Assembly: GCF_002251735.1 (NCBI RefSeq)
Contig: NZ_NOXS01000035.1
Span: 376,814-440,813, forward strand
Length of the DNA: 64,000 nt
Direction: 5' to 3'
Source: Elstera cyanobacteriorum
GTDB lineage: Bacteria > Pseudomonadota > Alphaproteobacteria > Elsterales > Elsteraceae
The translations under genes were made by a program, and so were the position numbers. The notes under the pieces are model-generated. The model searched no databases. It worked only from the letters and a program-made list of their open reading frames with translations, and was not told the DNA's origin. Positions 48,049 to 56,275 of the stretch are shown here, in pieces (the stretch's first letter is position 1; each line of letters opens with the position of its first letter).

Positions 48049-48424
48049 GCTTGACGAAAATCCAATAGCTATCGCCGACCAGCGCCTTCTTCATATGAAC
48101 CTTCACGCGCGTCGGCGTCATTTTATAGTCGAACAGATATTCGAACATAACGTTCAGATCGCCGCGCGCTACGCCTTCTGTAAACTTACCGCGAAACTCC
48201 GGCGTATCGGTGCAGGGGGCGACATCCCGAAAGAAATTGTTCCCCACCATACTCTTCGGATCGCGCCCAGTAATCGCCCCTTCGGTGGCGTTGTAGCGCA
48301 GGATCTTACCGGTTGCGTCCAGCTCAATCGCACCGAACGCAAGGGAATCGACCTCGGCGTTCGAAAGCTGCGCGATGGTATTTTCAATGTCCGATTTACC
48401 GAACTCGATAACGGTGAGGGTCAT
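48041..48424 (-). CDS. pyp: Photoactive yellow protein
   Basis: Blue-light photoreceptor of the PAS fold, 127 residues. The sequence aligns along its length with Halorhodospira PYP, offset by two: chromophore cysteine Cys71 in [10 protein letters not shown], and the chromophore-pocket residues Tyr44 and Glu48 (ILRYNATEG), Thr52 and Arg54 (ITGRD), with Met102 in FDYKMTPT and the closing [16 protein letters not shown]. The p-coumaroyl chromophore binds Cys71 by a thioester. It is a stand-alone PYP, not fused to a kinase. An AGGGGATG-type site precedes the ATG, and a ligase gene overlaps its end. Confidence 0.96.
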   Translation of the reverse strand: MTLTVIEFGKSDIENTIAQLSNAEVDSLAFGAIELDATGKILRYNATEGAITGRDPKSMVGNNFFRDVAPCTDTPEFRGKFTEGVARGDLNVMFEYLFDYKMTPTRVKVHMKKALVGDSYWIFVKRV

Positions 48425-48469
48425 GCCGCATCCCCTGGGCTTAAAAACAATATCAGTCAGGTGACAGAG

Positions 48470-48483
48470 TTAGGGCATGCCCC
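48470..48483. promoter_or_regulatory. Upstream region of pyp with palindrome
   Basis: The 75 bases between the DsbA-like gene and pyp hold GGGCATGCCC, an exact 10-bp palindrome, about 50 bases upstream of the pyp ATG. A weak TTGTTC/TAACTC pair at 17-bp spacing overlaps it. Either pyp has its own promoter here or it is read from the upstream dsbA-like gene. Confidence 0.3.
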
Positions 48484-48499
48484 CGGTAGAACAAGGGCG

Positions 48500-49240
48500 T
48501 TAGCTTTTTTTCGCCCGCACCTCGGCAATTGCCGCCTTCAGCGTATCGGCATCGACCGCGCCGGGGATCATCCGATCACCGATGATGAAGGCCGGTGTGC
48601 CGTTGGCGCCGATTTCGCGGCCTTGCAGCAGCACGGCTTGCAGGCGCTGCTTCAGGTCCGGCTTATCCATATCGGCCTTAAGGCGCGGCACGTCGAGCTT
48701 CGCCGCCGTTGCCAGCCGTTCGATAGCCGCATCATCGATAGTCCCGCGGTGGGCCATCAGCGCATCATGCATTTCGGCATATTTGCCCTGGCGCTGGGCC
48801 GCCAAGGCCGCCAGCGAGGCTTGCACCGACTGCGGGCCGAGGATGGGATATTCCTTCAGCACCAGCCGGACCTTGCCATCGGCTTTCACCACCTTGTCGA
48901 CCGTATCGGCGGCCTGCTTACAGTAGGGGCAGCGGTAATCGAAGAATTCGACGATGGTCACATCGCCATTGGGATTGCCCAGCACCGGGTCGGCCGGGTC
49001 GCGTTCCAACGACGCGCGGCTGGCGGCGATCATCTTCTTGGCGCTTTCCGCCTGTTCGGCCTGCTGTTTGGCTTCCAGCGACTGTAACGCCTCCATCACC
49101 AACTCGGGATTATCGCGCAGCACTTGCCGCACCAGGGCTTTGACGGCATCCGCCTGGGCGGGCGTCAAGGGATCGGCGGCGAGCGCACTTCCCCCCAGCA
49201 GCAAACCGATCCCGACCGCCCATACGCCGATTTTCATCAT
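48500..49240 (-). CDS. DsbA-family thiol-disulfide protein
   Basis: A 246-residue periplasmic thioredoxin-fold protein. A signal peptide covers residues 1-21 (cleavage near GSALAADP), then an N-terminal helical segment and the active site FFDYRCPYCKQAADTV (CPYC). The late GTPAFIIGDRMIPGA carries the cis-Pro. It resembles Com1/BdbD-like DsbA proteins with an N-terminal extension. It overlaps the M48 gene by four bases (ATGA), so both are made together and may assist envelope protein folding and quality control. Confidence 0.9.
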   Translation of the reverse strand: MMKIGVWAVGIGLLLGGSALAADPLTPAQADAVKALVRQVLRDNPELVMEALQSLEAKQQAEQAESAKKMIAASRASLERDPADPVLGNPNGDVTIVEFFDYRCPYCKQAADTVDKVVKADGKVRLVLKEYPILGPQSVQASLAALAAQRQGKYAEMHDALMAHRGTIDDAAIERLATAAKLDVPRLKADMDKPDLKQRLQAVLLQGREIGANGTPAFIIGDRMIPGAVDADTLKAAIAEVRAKKS

Positions 49241-50667
49241 TCCCGCGCCCTTTCAAACTCTCTGATCGCTTGGCTTTCCAAATCCTGCGCCCGCAACTGG
49301 CCGGGGACGCCGGCGGGCAGCAACTTCAAGGCCCGCCGGGCCTGGTCGCGCGCGTCGCGGTAGCGGCCCTCCAGCATCGCCAGTTCCGCCGTCGCGAGCG
49401 CCGCAAGGCCGATGTTATTTTCCCGCCCATAGGTGACAGCCAACAGGCGCCAGAGCTTCGGCGATTGGCCTTCCTGCGTCTGCGCGTCCAGCAGCAGATT
49501 TTGCGCCCGCTTGGCAAGATCGGTCGCGGCCTGTCCAGACTGCGCATCGGCCGCCGCCAGCAGCACTTGCGCCAGATCGACTTTCAGCAGCGGGATCCCC
49601 TTGCTGAACTGCACCGCCTTCTCATACGGCTCCCGTGCCTCCAGGGCCTTGCCGTTTTCGAACAGCATCTGGCCCTTGAGTTCCCAGAAAAACGGATCGG
49701 TCGGCGCGTCGGCCAATAGGCTATCGACCGTGCGCAGTGCCTGCTGCAAATCTGGCACCCGGTAATAGGCAATGGCGCGGGCGTAACGCGCTTCAAGGCT
49801 GGTATCGGTCGTCGGGTAGCGCTGGAAAACGATGGCCTGCGGTTCCAAGAAACCGATCAGTTTGGCCTTAATCCGCTTGTGCATCGCGGCATACTGCGGG
49901 GCGACGGGGGTATTGCTAAGCGGTGAGTTGGCGACATGATTGCGCAAAAACTCCACCCGCTCGCGCGATAGCGGATGGGTGCGGGCATAGGGGTCTTGCC
50001 GCTCCAGCGCCAGATACTCCTGGTTCGCTAGAATTTCCATGAACTCCAAAAACCCACGCGACGATTGCCGCGTCTGATCGAGCAGCGATACCCCGGCGGC
50101 ATCGGCAGCGGTTTCTTGCGTGCGGGTAAAGCTAAACAGATTGCGCATCGCTGCCGACTGACCGCCGCCACCCCCCGTGACCGGCGAGCCGGTGTTGGAA
50201 CTCGGCACTTGGGTATCGCGGCTGCGTTGAGAGCCGGCGGCGACCACCGCCCCCATGGCCAGCAGGGTTTCCAGCAACGAGCCGATCATCGCTTCGCGGA
50301 TCGCCCCAGGCAGCTTCGCCAGATGCCCGCCTTCCATATGCCCGGTTTCATGGGCGATAACGCCTAAGACCTGCCCGGCATTATCGGCCCGGACCAGCAG
50401 CCCGGTGTTGAGGAAGAGGTTTTGCCCCCCCGCCACAAAGGCATTCAGGCGTTTATCGTTAATCAGATTGATCGAAACCGCTTCCGGGCGCAGGCCCGCC
50501 GCTTCAAAGAGTGGCGTTGCCATGATGCGGATGCTAGTTTCCACCTCCGCATCCCGGACAAGGCTTAACCCTTGCGCCCGCGCGGGGAGAGTTCCCCCAA
50601 CGAGCAGCAGGGTTCCGGCCAGAGTTCCGGCAATCAGTCGCTTCAGCAAAGGCGCGCGCTTGGTCAT
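49237..50667 (-). CDS. Periplasmic M48 metalloprotease with TPR repeats (BepA-like)
   Basis: A 476-residue secreted zinc protease. A signal peptide (residues about 5-32, ending ARAQG) precedes the M48 domain with HETGHMEGGH (HExxH zinc site) and ETAADAAGVSLL supplying the third ligand. The C-terminal 200 residues are helical repeats of the TPR kind. BepA in E. coli degrades or helps assemble outer-membrane proteins. Its start codon abuts, and overlaps by two bases, the start of the divergent GGT-like gene, so no room exists between them for promoters. Confidence 0.9.
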   Translation of the reverse strand: MTKRAPLLKRLIAGTLAGTLLLVGGTLPARAQGLSLVRDAEVETSIRIMATPLFEAAGLRPEAVSINLINDKRLNAFVAGGQNLFLNTGLLVRADNAGQVLGVIAHETGHMEGGHLAKLPGAIREAMIGSLLETLLAMGAVVAAGSQRSRDTQVPSSNTGSPVTGGGGGQSAAMRNLFSFTRTQETAADAAGVSLLDQTRQSSRGFLEFMEILANQEYLALERQDPYARTHPLSRERVEFLRNHVANSPLSNTPVAPQYAAMHKRIKAKLIGFLEPQAIVFQRYPTTDTSLEARYARAIAYYRVPDLQQALRTVDSLLADAPTDPFFWELKGQMLFENGKALEAREPYEKAVQFSKGIPLLKVDLAQVLLAAADAQSGQAATDLAKRAQNLLLDAQTQEGQSPKLWRLLAVTYGRENNIGLAALATAELAMLEGRYRDARDQARRALKLLPAGVPGQLRAQDLESQAIREFERARE

Positions 50668-52243
50668 GATGATCTTAGGTAAGCCTCTCCGTCCAAAGCG
50701 TCAATTCTACGGCGCGCTTGCCCTCTCCCTTGCGGTGCTGACCGGCTGCGCCGACGAACCGTCGAAGACGCTGGGCAGTTCGGGCTATGTGAAGGGTTTC
50801 CTAGGCGGGGTTGCCGCCGACGAGCCGAATGCCGCGCTGGCGATGCGCGAAATCCTATCAGCGGGCGGCACCGCCGTCGATGCCGCCGTCGCGGGCGGTT
50901 TTATGCTAGGGGTAACGCTGCCCTCCGTCGCGGGTCTGTCGGGCGGTGGGGCCTGCTTGAGCTTCGATAGCCTGACGAAACGGATTGATACGATCAACTT
51001 CCTCCCCCGCACGGCGGCGGGCGGCGGCATGGGCGTGCCGATGACGCCGCGCGGCTTGGCCCTGCTGCACAGCAAGGGCGGGCGGCTGCGGATCGAACAG
51101 ACCATCGGCCCAGCCGAACAAGCCGCGCGCTTAGGCGTCCCGCTGTCACGCGCCTTCGCCGCCTATCTGAACATTCCCGGCATCGCGCCGATGCTGGAAC
51201 CGGCGGCCCAGGGGCTATTCTTTGCCCCCGGCGGTTTCCCGCTGCCCGAAGGCACGCCGATCCGCCAACCGGAACTGGCGGCGCTGCTCGCCCGCCTGCG
51301 CCTCGCCGGAATCGGCGATCTCTACACCGGCCTTGCCGCGCGGCAATTGGTGGACGCCAGTAAAGCAGCGGGCGGCAGCCTGTCGCTCGATGATTTGCGC
51401 GCCGCCCTGCCCGCCCTCGAAACCCCGCTACAACAGAAACTCGGCAACCACGTCTTCGCCGTCCCAGGCGGGGCCGTCGGCGGTGGGGTCATCGCTGCCG
51501 ATATCTATGCCCAGCTTCAGCGCCTGAACTTCATTGGACTGACGCCGCCGGATCGACCGCAGCGCTTCGCCGAAGCCACCCGCCGCGCGGTAACGGCTCA
51601 GGTCAAGCGCAGCAAGGGCGATGCCGTGCCGCCGCCGGGGACCGATGCCGCCGCGCAGGCGCTGCTCGCCGATTTCCGCCCCGGTCAGCCCACCCCGGAT
51701 GCGGGTATTCCCCTGCCGGAAGGCAGCGCCCCGCCGGGTGCCAGCTTGGTCGTCGTTGATCAAACCGGCAGCGCCGTCGCCTGTACCTTCACCAGCGGCG
51801 GGCTGTTCGGCACTGGGCGCAGCCTGACCGGCACGGGTCTATTCTTGCCGCCGCCTGCCGCCGTGAACGCCTCGCTGGCCCCGGTGCTGGTGGTCAATCT
51901 CAACGCGGGCAAAACCTATATGGCCGCCGCAGGCACCGGGGGCGGCCCGGCGACCGCCGCCGTCATGCAGGTGCTGAACGCCGCCTTCGTCGATGGTCTT
52001 GACCTTGAAGAAGCGGTCATCCGTCCGCGCCAATTTGCGGAAGGTCCGTACCTCTTCCTCGAACCCGATGCCGACGACAGTAAGGAACGGCTGAAGCAGC
52101 AGGGCTATACGCCCATCGATGCCCCCGGCATGGGCCGCGTCAACGCCGTCTTCTGCCCCTCCGGCATTCCCGACCCGACGCCGCGCTGCGACCAGCGCAC
52201 CGACCCGCGCGGATTTGGCCTGTCGCTCGGGCAGCAACAGTAA
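50666..52243 (+). CDS. Gamma-glutamyltransferase-like lipoprotein without the nucleophile Thr
   Basis: A 525-residue lipoprotein precursor with lipobox LTGC near residue 28. The body follows gamma-glutamyltransferase: ANAALAMREIL-like NAALAMREILSAGGTAVDAAVA, the SGGGACLSF region, and FGTGRSLTGTGLFLPPP. In active enzymes autocleavage exposes a Thr in TTHxSVVD; here the matching place reads GASLVVVD (Gly357 to Ser359 counted from the second ATG), so neither autocleavage nor catalysis is expected by the usual mechanism. The start ATGATG at 50666/50669 overlaps the start codon of the divergent M48 gene. Likely outer-membrane or periplasmic. Confidence 0.8.
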   Translation: MMILGKPLRPKRQFYGALALSLAVLTGCADEPSKTLGSSGYVKGFLGGVAADEPNAALAMREILSAGGTAVDAAVAGGFMLGVTLPSVAGLSGGGACLSFDSLTKRIDTINFLPRTAAGGGMGVPMTPRGLALLHSKGGRLRIEQTIGPAEQAARLGVPLSRAFAAYLNIPGIAPMLEPAAQGLFFAPGGFPLPEGTPIRQPELAALLARLRLAGIGDLYTGLAARQLVDASKAAGGSLSLDDLRAALPALETPLQQKLGNHVFAVPGGAVGGGVIAADIYAQLQRLNFIGLTPPDRPQRFAEATRRAVTAQVKRSKGDAVPPPGTDAAAQALLADFRPGQPTPDAGIPLPEGSAPPGASLVVVDQTGSAVACTFTSGGLFGTGRSLTGTGLFLPPPAAVNASLAPVLVVNLNAGKTYMAAAGTGGGPATAAVMQVLNAAFVDGLDLEEAVIRPRQFAEGPYLFLEPDADDSKERLKQQGYTPIDAPGMGRVNAVFCPSGIPDPTPRCDQRTDPRGFGLSLGQQQ

Positions 52244-52282
52244 AGGGCATGGGGCCTCGCCCCCAGTGACGAAAGACGGATC

Positions 52283-53440
52283 ATGCAGATTTCCCGCCGC
52301 GGCCAGATCGACCCGTTCCTTGTGATGGAGGTCATGCGCGCCGCCGATGCCCGCGCCGCGACAGGGGCGGATGTGCTGCATCTCGAAGTCGGCCAGCCGT
52401 CGACGCCCGCCCCCGCTTCGGTCCTGCGCGCCGCCCATGCGGCGCTCGACGCCGATAAGCTCGGCTATACCGACGCTTTCGGCCTGCCGGAACTGCGGGA
52501 GAAGCTGGCGGGGCATTACAAAGCCACCTATGGCGTCACGGTCGATCCGGCGCGCATCTGCCTGACGGTCGGATCGTCGGGCGGATTCCTGCTGGCGTTT
52601 CTGGCAGCCTTCGATGCCGGGGCGCGGGTGGCGTTGGCCAGCCCCGGTTATCCGGCCTACCGCAACATTCTACGGGCCTTGGGCATTGAGGTGGTGGAAA
52701 TCCTGACCGGGCCGGAAAGCGGCTTTCACCCGACCGTCGAACAGCTTTCCGCCGTGCAACCGCTCGATGGGGTCATCGTCGCCAGCCCTGCCAATCCGAC
52801 CGGCACCGTCCTGTCGCGCGACGCCCTGGGGGCCTTGCTGTCCTGGTGCCGAAACCACGGCGTGCGGCTTGTGTCGGACGAAATCTACCACGGTCTCACC
52901 TATACCGGCGCCGCCACCTGCGCCCTGGAACTGCCGGAAGCAGGCGGCGAGCGGGCGATTATCGTCAACAGCTTCTCGAAATATTTCTCGATGACCGGTT
53001 GGCGCTTGGGCTGGCTGATCCTGCCGGACGATCTGGTGCGCTCGGTCGAATGTCTGGCGCAGAATTTCTTCATCTCCGCCCCTACCCTGGCGCAGCGCGC
53101 CGCGTTGGGCGCCTTCGAGGCAACGGAGGAGCTTGAGGCCAACCGCGCCCGCTATGCCCGCAACCGGGCGATCCTGCTGGAAGAACTGCCGAAAGCCGGG
53201 TTCCGCGACTTCGCCCCCGCCGATGGCGCCTTCTATCTCTATGCCGACGTCGGCCATATGACCAACGATTCGGTTGCCTTCTGTCAGCGCATCCTAACCG
53301 AAACCGGGGTGGCGATCACGCCGGGGGTCGATTTCGACCCGCAGCGCGGCAGCCGCACGGTGCGCTTTTCCTTCGCCGGATCGGAAGATGGGATGCGCTT
53401 GTCGGCCCGCCGTCTGATCGACTGGTCGAAAACCCGGTGA
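52283..53440 (+). CDS. Class I/II pyridoxal-phosphate aminotransferase
   Basis: A 385-residue enzyme of fold type I. The VGQPSTPAPASV start, CLTVGSSGGFLLAF cofactor loop, SPANPTGTVLS with its Asn, DEIYHGLTY and the PLP lysine in SFSKYFSMTGWRLGW are all present. It resembles aspartate/alanine/aromatic aminotransferases of subgroup I-alpha; substrate is not deducible. It overlaps the GTG start of sfsA by four bases. Confidence 0.88.
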   Translation: MQISRRGQIDPFLVMEVMRAADARAATGADVLHLEVGQPSTPAPASVLRAAHAALDADKLGYTDAFGLPELREKLAGHYKATYGVTVDPARICLTVGSSGGFLLAFLAAFDAGARVALASPGYPAYRNILRALGIEVVEILTGPESGFHPTVEQLSAVQPLDGVIVASPANPTGTVLSRDALGALLSWCRNHGVRLVSDEIYHGLTYTGAATCALELPEAGGERAIIVNSFSKYFSMTGWRLGWLILPDDLVRSVECLAQNFFISAPTLAQRAALGAFEATEELEANRARYARNRAILLEELPKAGFRDFAPADGAFYLYADVGHMTNDSVAFCQRILTETGVAITPGVDFDPQRGSRTVRFSFAGSEDGMRLSARRLIDWSKTR

Positions 53441-54171
53441 TCCTGCACGCTTTCCCGCCGCTGACCCGCGCCCGCTTGATCAAACGCTATAAGCGGTTCC
53501 TGGCCGATGTCGTGCTGCTCGACGGGCCGCGCGCGGGGGAAGAAGTCACCATCCACTGCCCCAATCCCGGCGCGATGACCGGGCTGGCGGAACCGGATTG
53601 GACCGTGCTCCTCGCCCCAGGAAAGGGCAAGCTGCCGTTTTCTTGGGAACTGACTGAACTGCCGGACGGGCATTTCGCCGGGATCAATACCGGCCACCCA
53701 AACCGTATTGCCGAAGCCGCCATTAAGGCCGATCTCATCCCCGACCTCGGCGGTTATACGAGTTTGCGGCGGGAAGTGCGCTATGGCGTCAATTCGCGCA
53801 TCGACTTGCTGGCAGAGGCGCCCGACCGGCCACCCTGCTATATCGAAGTGAAGAACGTCCACCTGCTGCGCCAACCGGGCCTGGCAGAGTTTCCCGATTG
53901 CGTGACAGCACGCGGAGCCAAGCATCTTTTCGAACTCGCCGCCCAAGTAAAGGCTGGGGCGCGCGCAGTAATGCTGTATATTGTGCAGCGGGACGATTGC
54001 GACGCATTCGCCTTGGCCGCCGATATCGACCCTGCCTATGCCCACGCCTTCGCAGAAGCCCGGCAGGCGGGGGTTGAGGCTTTGGTCTATTGCTGTACGC
54101 TGTCGCCCGACGGGGTTCGGCTGCGATCCCGCCTGCCACTGGTGACCGCGCGCGGGGATGCCTATGTATAA
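53437..54171 (+). CDS. sfsA: DNA/RNA nuclease SfsA
   Basis: A 244-residue SfsA protein, first known as sugar fermentation stimulation protein A and having an N-terminal OB fold with a PD-(D/E)XK-like nuclease half. Motifs include RYKRFLADVVL, CPNPGAMTGL, TSLRREVRYGVNSRIDLL and YIEVKNVHL (the E-x-K of the nuclease core). It begins with GTG at 53437 inside the aminotransferase end and overlaps the map start. The sfsA-map pairing is common in alphas. Confidence 0.92.
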   Translation: MILHAFPPLTRARLIKRYKRFLADVVLLDGPRAGEEVTIHCPNPGAMTGLAEPDWTVLLAPGKGKLPFSWELTELPDGHFAGINTGHPNRIAEAAIKADLIPDLGGYTSLRREVRYGVNSRIDLLAEAPDRPPCYIEVKNVHLLRQPGLAEFPDCVTARGAKHLFELAAQVKAGARAVMLYIVQRDDCDAFALAADIDPAYAHAFAEARQAGVEALVYCCTLSPDGVRLRSRLPLVTARGDAYV

Positions 54172-54994
54172 CGCCGATGATTTTGACGACGAGTGGGACG
54201 ACGAGACGGTGAAGAGCATTAAAATCCATACGCCCGAAGACTATGACGGCATGCGCAAGGCCGGGCGGCTGGCAGCGGAAACGCTGGATTTCATCACCCC
54301 CCATGTGGTGCCGGGGGTGAGTACGGAAACGCTTAATCAGCTTTGCCACGATTTCATCGTTCAGGCCGGGGCGGTTCCAGCACCGCTAAATTATCGCGGC
54401 TTCCCCAAGTCGATCTGCACCTCGGTCAACCATGTCGTCTGCCACGGTATTCCCGACGAAAAGAAAAAGCTGGAAGACGGCGACATCATCAATATCGACG
54501 TGACCGTGATTCTCGATGGCTGGTACGGCGACACCAGCCGCATGTTCTATGCGGGCAAGGTTGGTACGAAGGCGCGCAAACTCTGCGAGGTCACCTACGA
54601 AGCCATGATGCGCGGCATCGAAGTGGTGAAGCCGGGCGCGACGGTCGGCGATATCGGCCACGCGATCCAGACGTTCGCCGAAGGGCATCGGTTTTCGGTA
54701 GTCCGCGATTTTTGCGGGCATGGTTTGGGCCGCGTCTTCCACGACGCACCGTCCATCCTGCATTTCGGCAAGCCCGGCGCCGGGCCGGAGCTCAAAGAAG
54801 GCATGTTCTTCACCATCGAACCGATGATCAACGCCGGGAAGTTCGACGTGAAAGTGCTGTCGGACAATTGGACGGCGGTGACCAAGGATAAGTCGCTGTC
54901 AGCGCAGTTCGAACATTCCATCGCCGTGACCGCCAACGGCTACGAGATTTTCACCCTCTCGCCCAAGGGCTGGCACGCGCCACCCTACGCCTGA
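54164..54994 (+). CDS. map: Methionine aminopeptidase, type I
   Basis: Removes the N-terminal methionine of new proteins using two metal ions. The protein of about 276 residues has the metal-site residues in NIDVTVILDGWYGDTSRMF (two Asp), CGHGLGRVFHDAPSI (His), and EPMINAG and QFEHSIAVT (two Glu). An acidic 20-residue N-terminus precedes the domain. ATG at 54164 is preferred over one at 54158 because GGGG lies six bases before it. It overlaps the end of sfsA, and its stop overlaps the radC ATG by one base. Confidence 0.94.
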   Translation: MYNADDFDDEWDDETVKSIKIHTPEDYDGMRKAGRLAAETLDFITPHVVPGVSTETLNQLCHDFIVQAGAVPAPLNYRGFPKSICTSVNHVVCHGIPDEKKKLEDGDIINIDVTVILDGWYGDTSRMFYAGKVGTKARKLCEVTYEAMMRGIEVVKPGATVGDIGHAIQTFAEGHRFSVVRDFCGHGLGRVFHDAPSILHFGKPGAGPELKEGMFFTIEPMINAGKFDVKVLSDNWTAVTKDKSLSAQFEHSIAVTANGYEIFTLSPKGWHAPPYA

Positions 54995-55680
54995 TGCCTG
55001 CCGACGCCGATTCCCCCCACGCTGGACATCGGACCCGCCTGCGCGACCGCCTGCTGACGGGCGGCGGCGAGGCGATGCCCGACTACGAGCTGCTGGAACT
55101 CGTGCTATTCGGCGCCAATGCGCGCGGCGATGTGAAGCCGCTGGCCAAGAAGCTGCTGGCACGGTTCGGCAGTTTCGCGGCGGTGATCAATGCCCCCCAA
55201 GGTCAGCTTGAAAGCGTCGAGGGGGTCGGCCCGGTTGCCGTCGCCACTTTGAAGACGATCCAGGCCGCCACCCGGCGGCTAGCGCGGGAGGAAGCGCGCA
55301 ATGCCCCCGTGCTCGCGGGCTGGCAGGCCGTGCTCGACTATTGCCGGGTTGCGATGGCGCATGAGGCGGTGGAGCAGGTGCGGTTGCTGTTCCTGGATCG
55401 CAAAAACCACCTGCTGGGCGACGATGTGGTCCAGCGTGGCACCATCGATCAAACACCGCTCTACCCGCGCGAGGTGGTCAAACGCGCCTTGGATGTCGGG
55501 GCTAGCGCCCTTATTCTGGTGCATAATCACCCAACCGGCGACCCCACGCCGTCGAAGGCGGATATCGATATGACCCGGGCGCTCGCCCGCGCCTCGGAGG
55601 GGGTCGGCATATCCCTGCATGATCATCTCATCATAGGGCGATATGGTCACAGTAGCTTCAAAGCGCTGGGTTTGCTGTAA
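54994..55680 (+). CDS. radC: RadC-family JAB domain protein
   Basis: A 228-residue RadC protein: an N-terminal helix-hairpin-helix-like part (SVEGVGPVAVATLKTI), then the JAMM zinc motif ILVHNHPTGDPTPSKADID (HxH...S..D). RadC's cell role is unsettled; the old link to DNA repair is doubtful. It follows map with a one-base overlap (TGATG), a conserved pair in alphas. Confidence 0.92.
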   Translation: MPADADSPHAGHRTRLRDRLLTGGGEAMPDYELLELVLFGANARGDVKPLAKKLLARFGSFAAVINAPQGQLESVEGVGPVAVATLKTIQAATRRLAREEARNAPVLAGWQAVLDYCRVAMAHEAVEQVRLLFLDRKNHLLGDDVVQRGTIDQTPLYPREVVKRALDVGASALILVHNHPTGDPTPSKADIDMTRALARASEGVGISLHDHLIIGRYGHSSFKALGLL

Positions 55681-55732
55681 CGCTCGAATCAGGTTAACAA
55701 TCGCTTCCCCCTGCCTTTTGGTTGTCCGCGCT

Positions 55733-56275
55733 ATGGTTAAGACTCTATCCCGCCGTCAGATGTTTCTGGGCAGCGCCGCGTTAGCCTTCCTGCCGGCCGT
55801 TAGCCGGGCAGAGGCCGCCCTGCCGCCTGCCAAGGGGCCGGTGCTGCTGACCATCGACGGCGCCATTACGCGCGGCAACGGCAAATCCGATACCGGCGCG
55901 CCGCTGGCGCAGTTTGACGCCGATATTCTCGATATGCTGCCGCAGGTCACCGTCGAAACCGATACCTGGTGGGACGAACAGCCGCGTCGCTATCGCGGCC
56001 CGCTGCTGCGCGACGTGCTGGCCGCCTGCGGGGCTGACCTGACGAAGGGCAGCTTTCGCGCCGTCGCCATCAATGATTTCGCCATGACCATTCCGATGGG
56101 CGACGTTACCCGCTGGCCGGTGCTACTGGCGCGCTTTATGGACGAGCAGCCGCTGCCGCGCCGGACCAAAGGGCCGCTGTGGATCATGTATCCGCGCCGG
56201 GGCGATCCCGATCTCGAACGGATCAACGTGCGCCACCGCTGGGTCTGGCAGTTGAACCGGATCACTGTGTCGTGA
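55733..56275 (+). CDS. Secreted molybdopterin-fold (SUOX-like) protein without the Mo cysteine
   Basis: A 180-residue exported protein with a Tat-like signal (SRRQMFLGSAALAFL, twin Arg at 7-8). The rest is a small sulfite-oxidase/YedY-type fold: LDMLPQVTVET, YRGPLLRDVLAACG, and FAMTIPMGDVTRWPVLLARFMDEQPLP. In SUOX-type enzymes a Cys follows the first strand (as in TLQCAGN) and binds Mo; here the same place reads VETDTWWDEQ with no Cys, so catalysis is doubtful. The stop overlaps the GTG of a histidine kinase, suggesting a sensory partner role. Start ATG at 55733. Confidence 0.72.
   Translation: MVKTLSRRQMFLGSAALAFLPAVSRAEAALPPAKGPVLLTIDGAITRGNGKSDTGAPLAQFDADILDMLPQVTVETDTWWDEQPRRYRGPLLRDVLAACGADLTKGSFRAVAINDFAMTIPMGDVTRWPVLLARFMDEQPLPRRTKGPLWIMYPRRGDPDLERINVRHRWVWQLNRITVS

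Noticed and set aside
48041-48424. Calling the 127-residue protein a generic PAS domain
   Set aside because: The chromophore cysteine and all pocket residues match PYP at constant offset, far beyond general PAS similarity.
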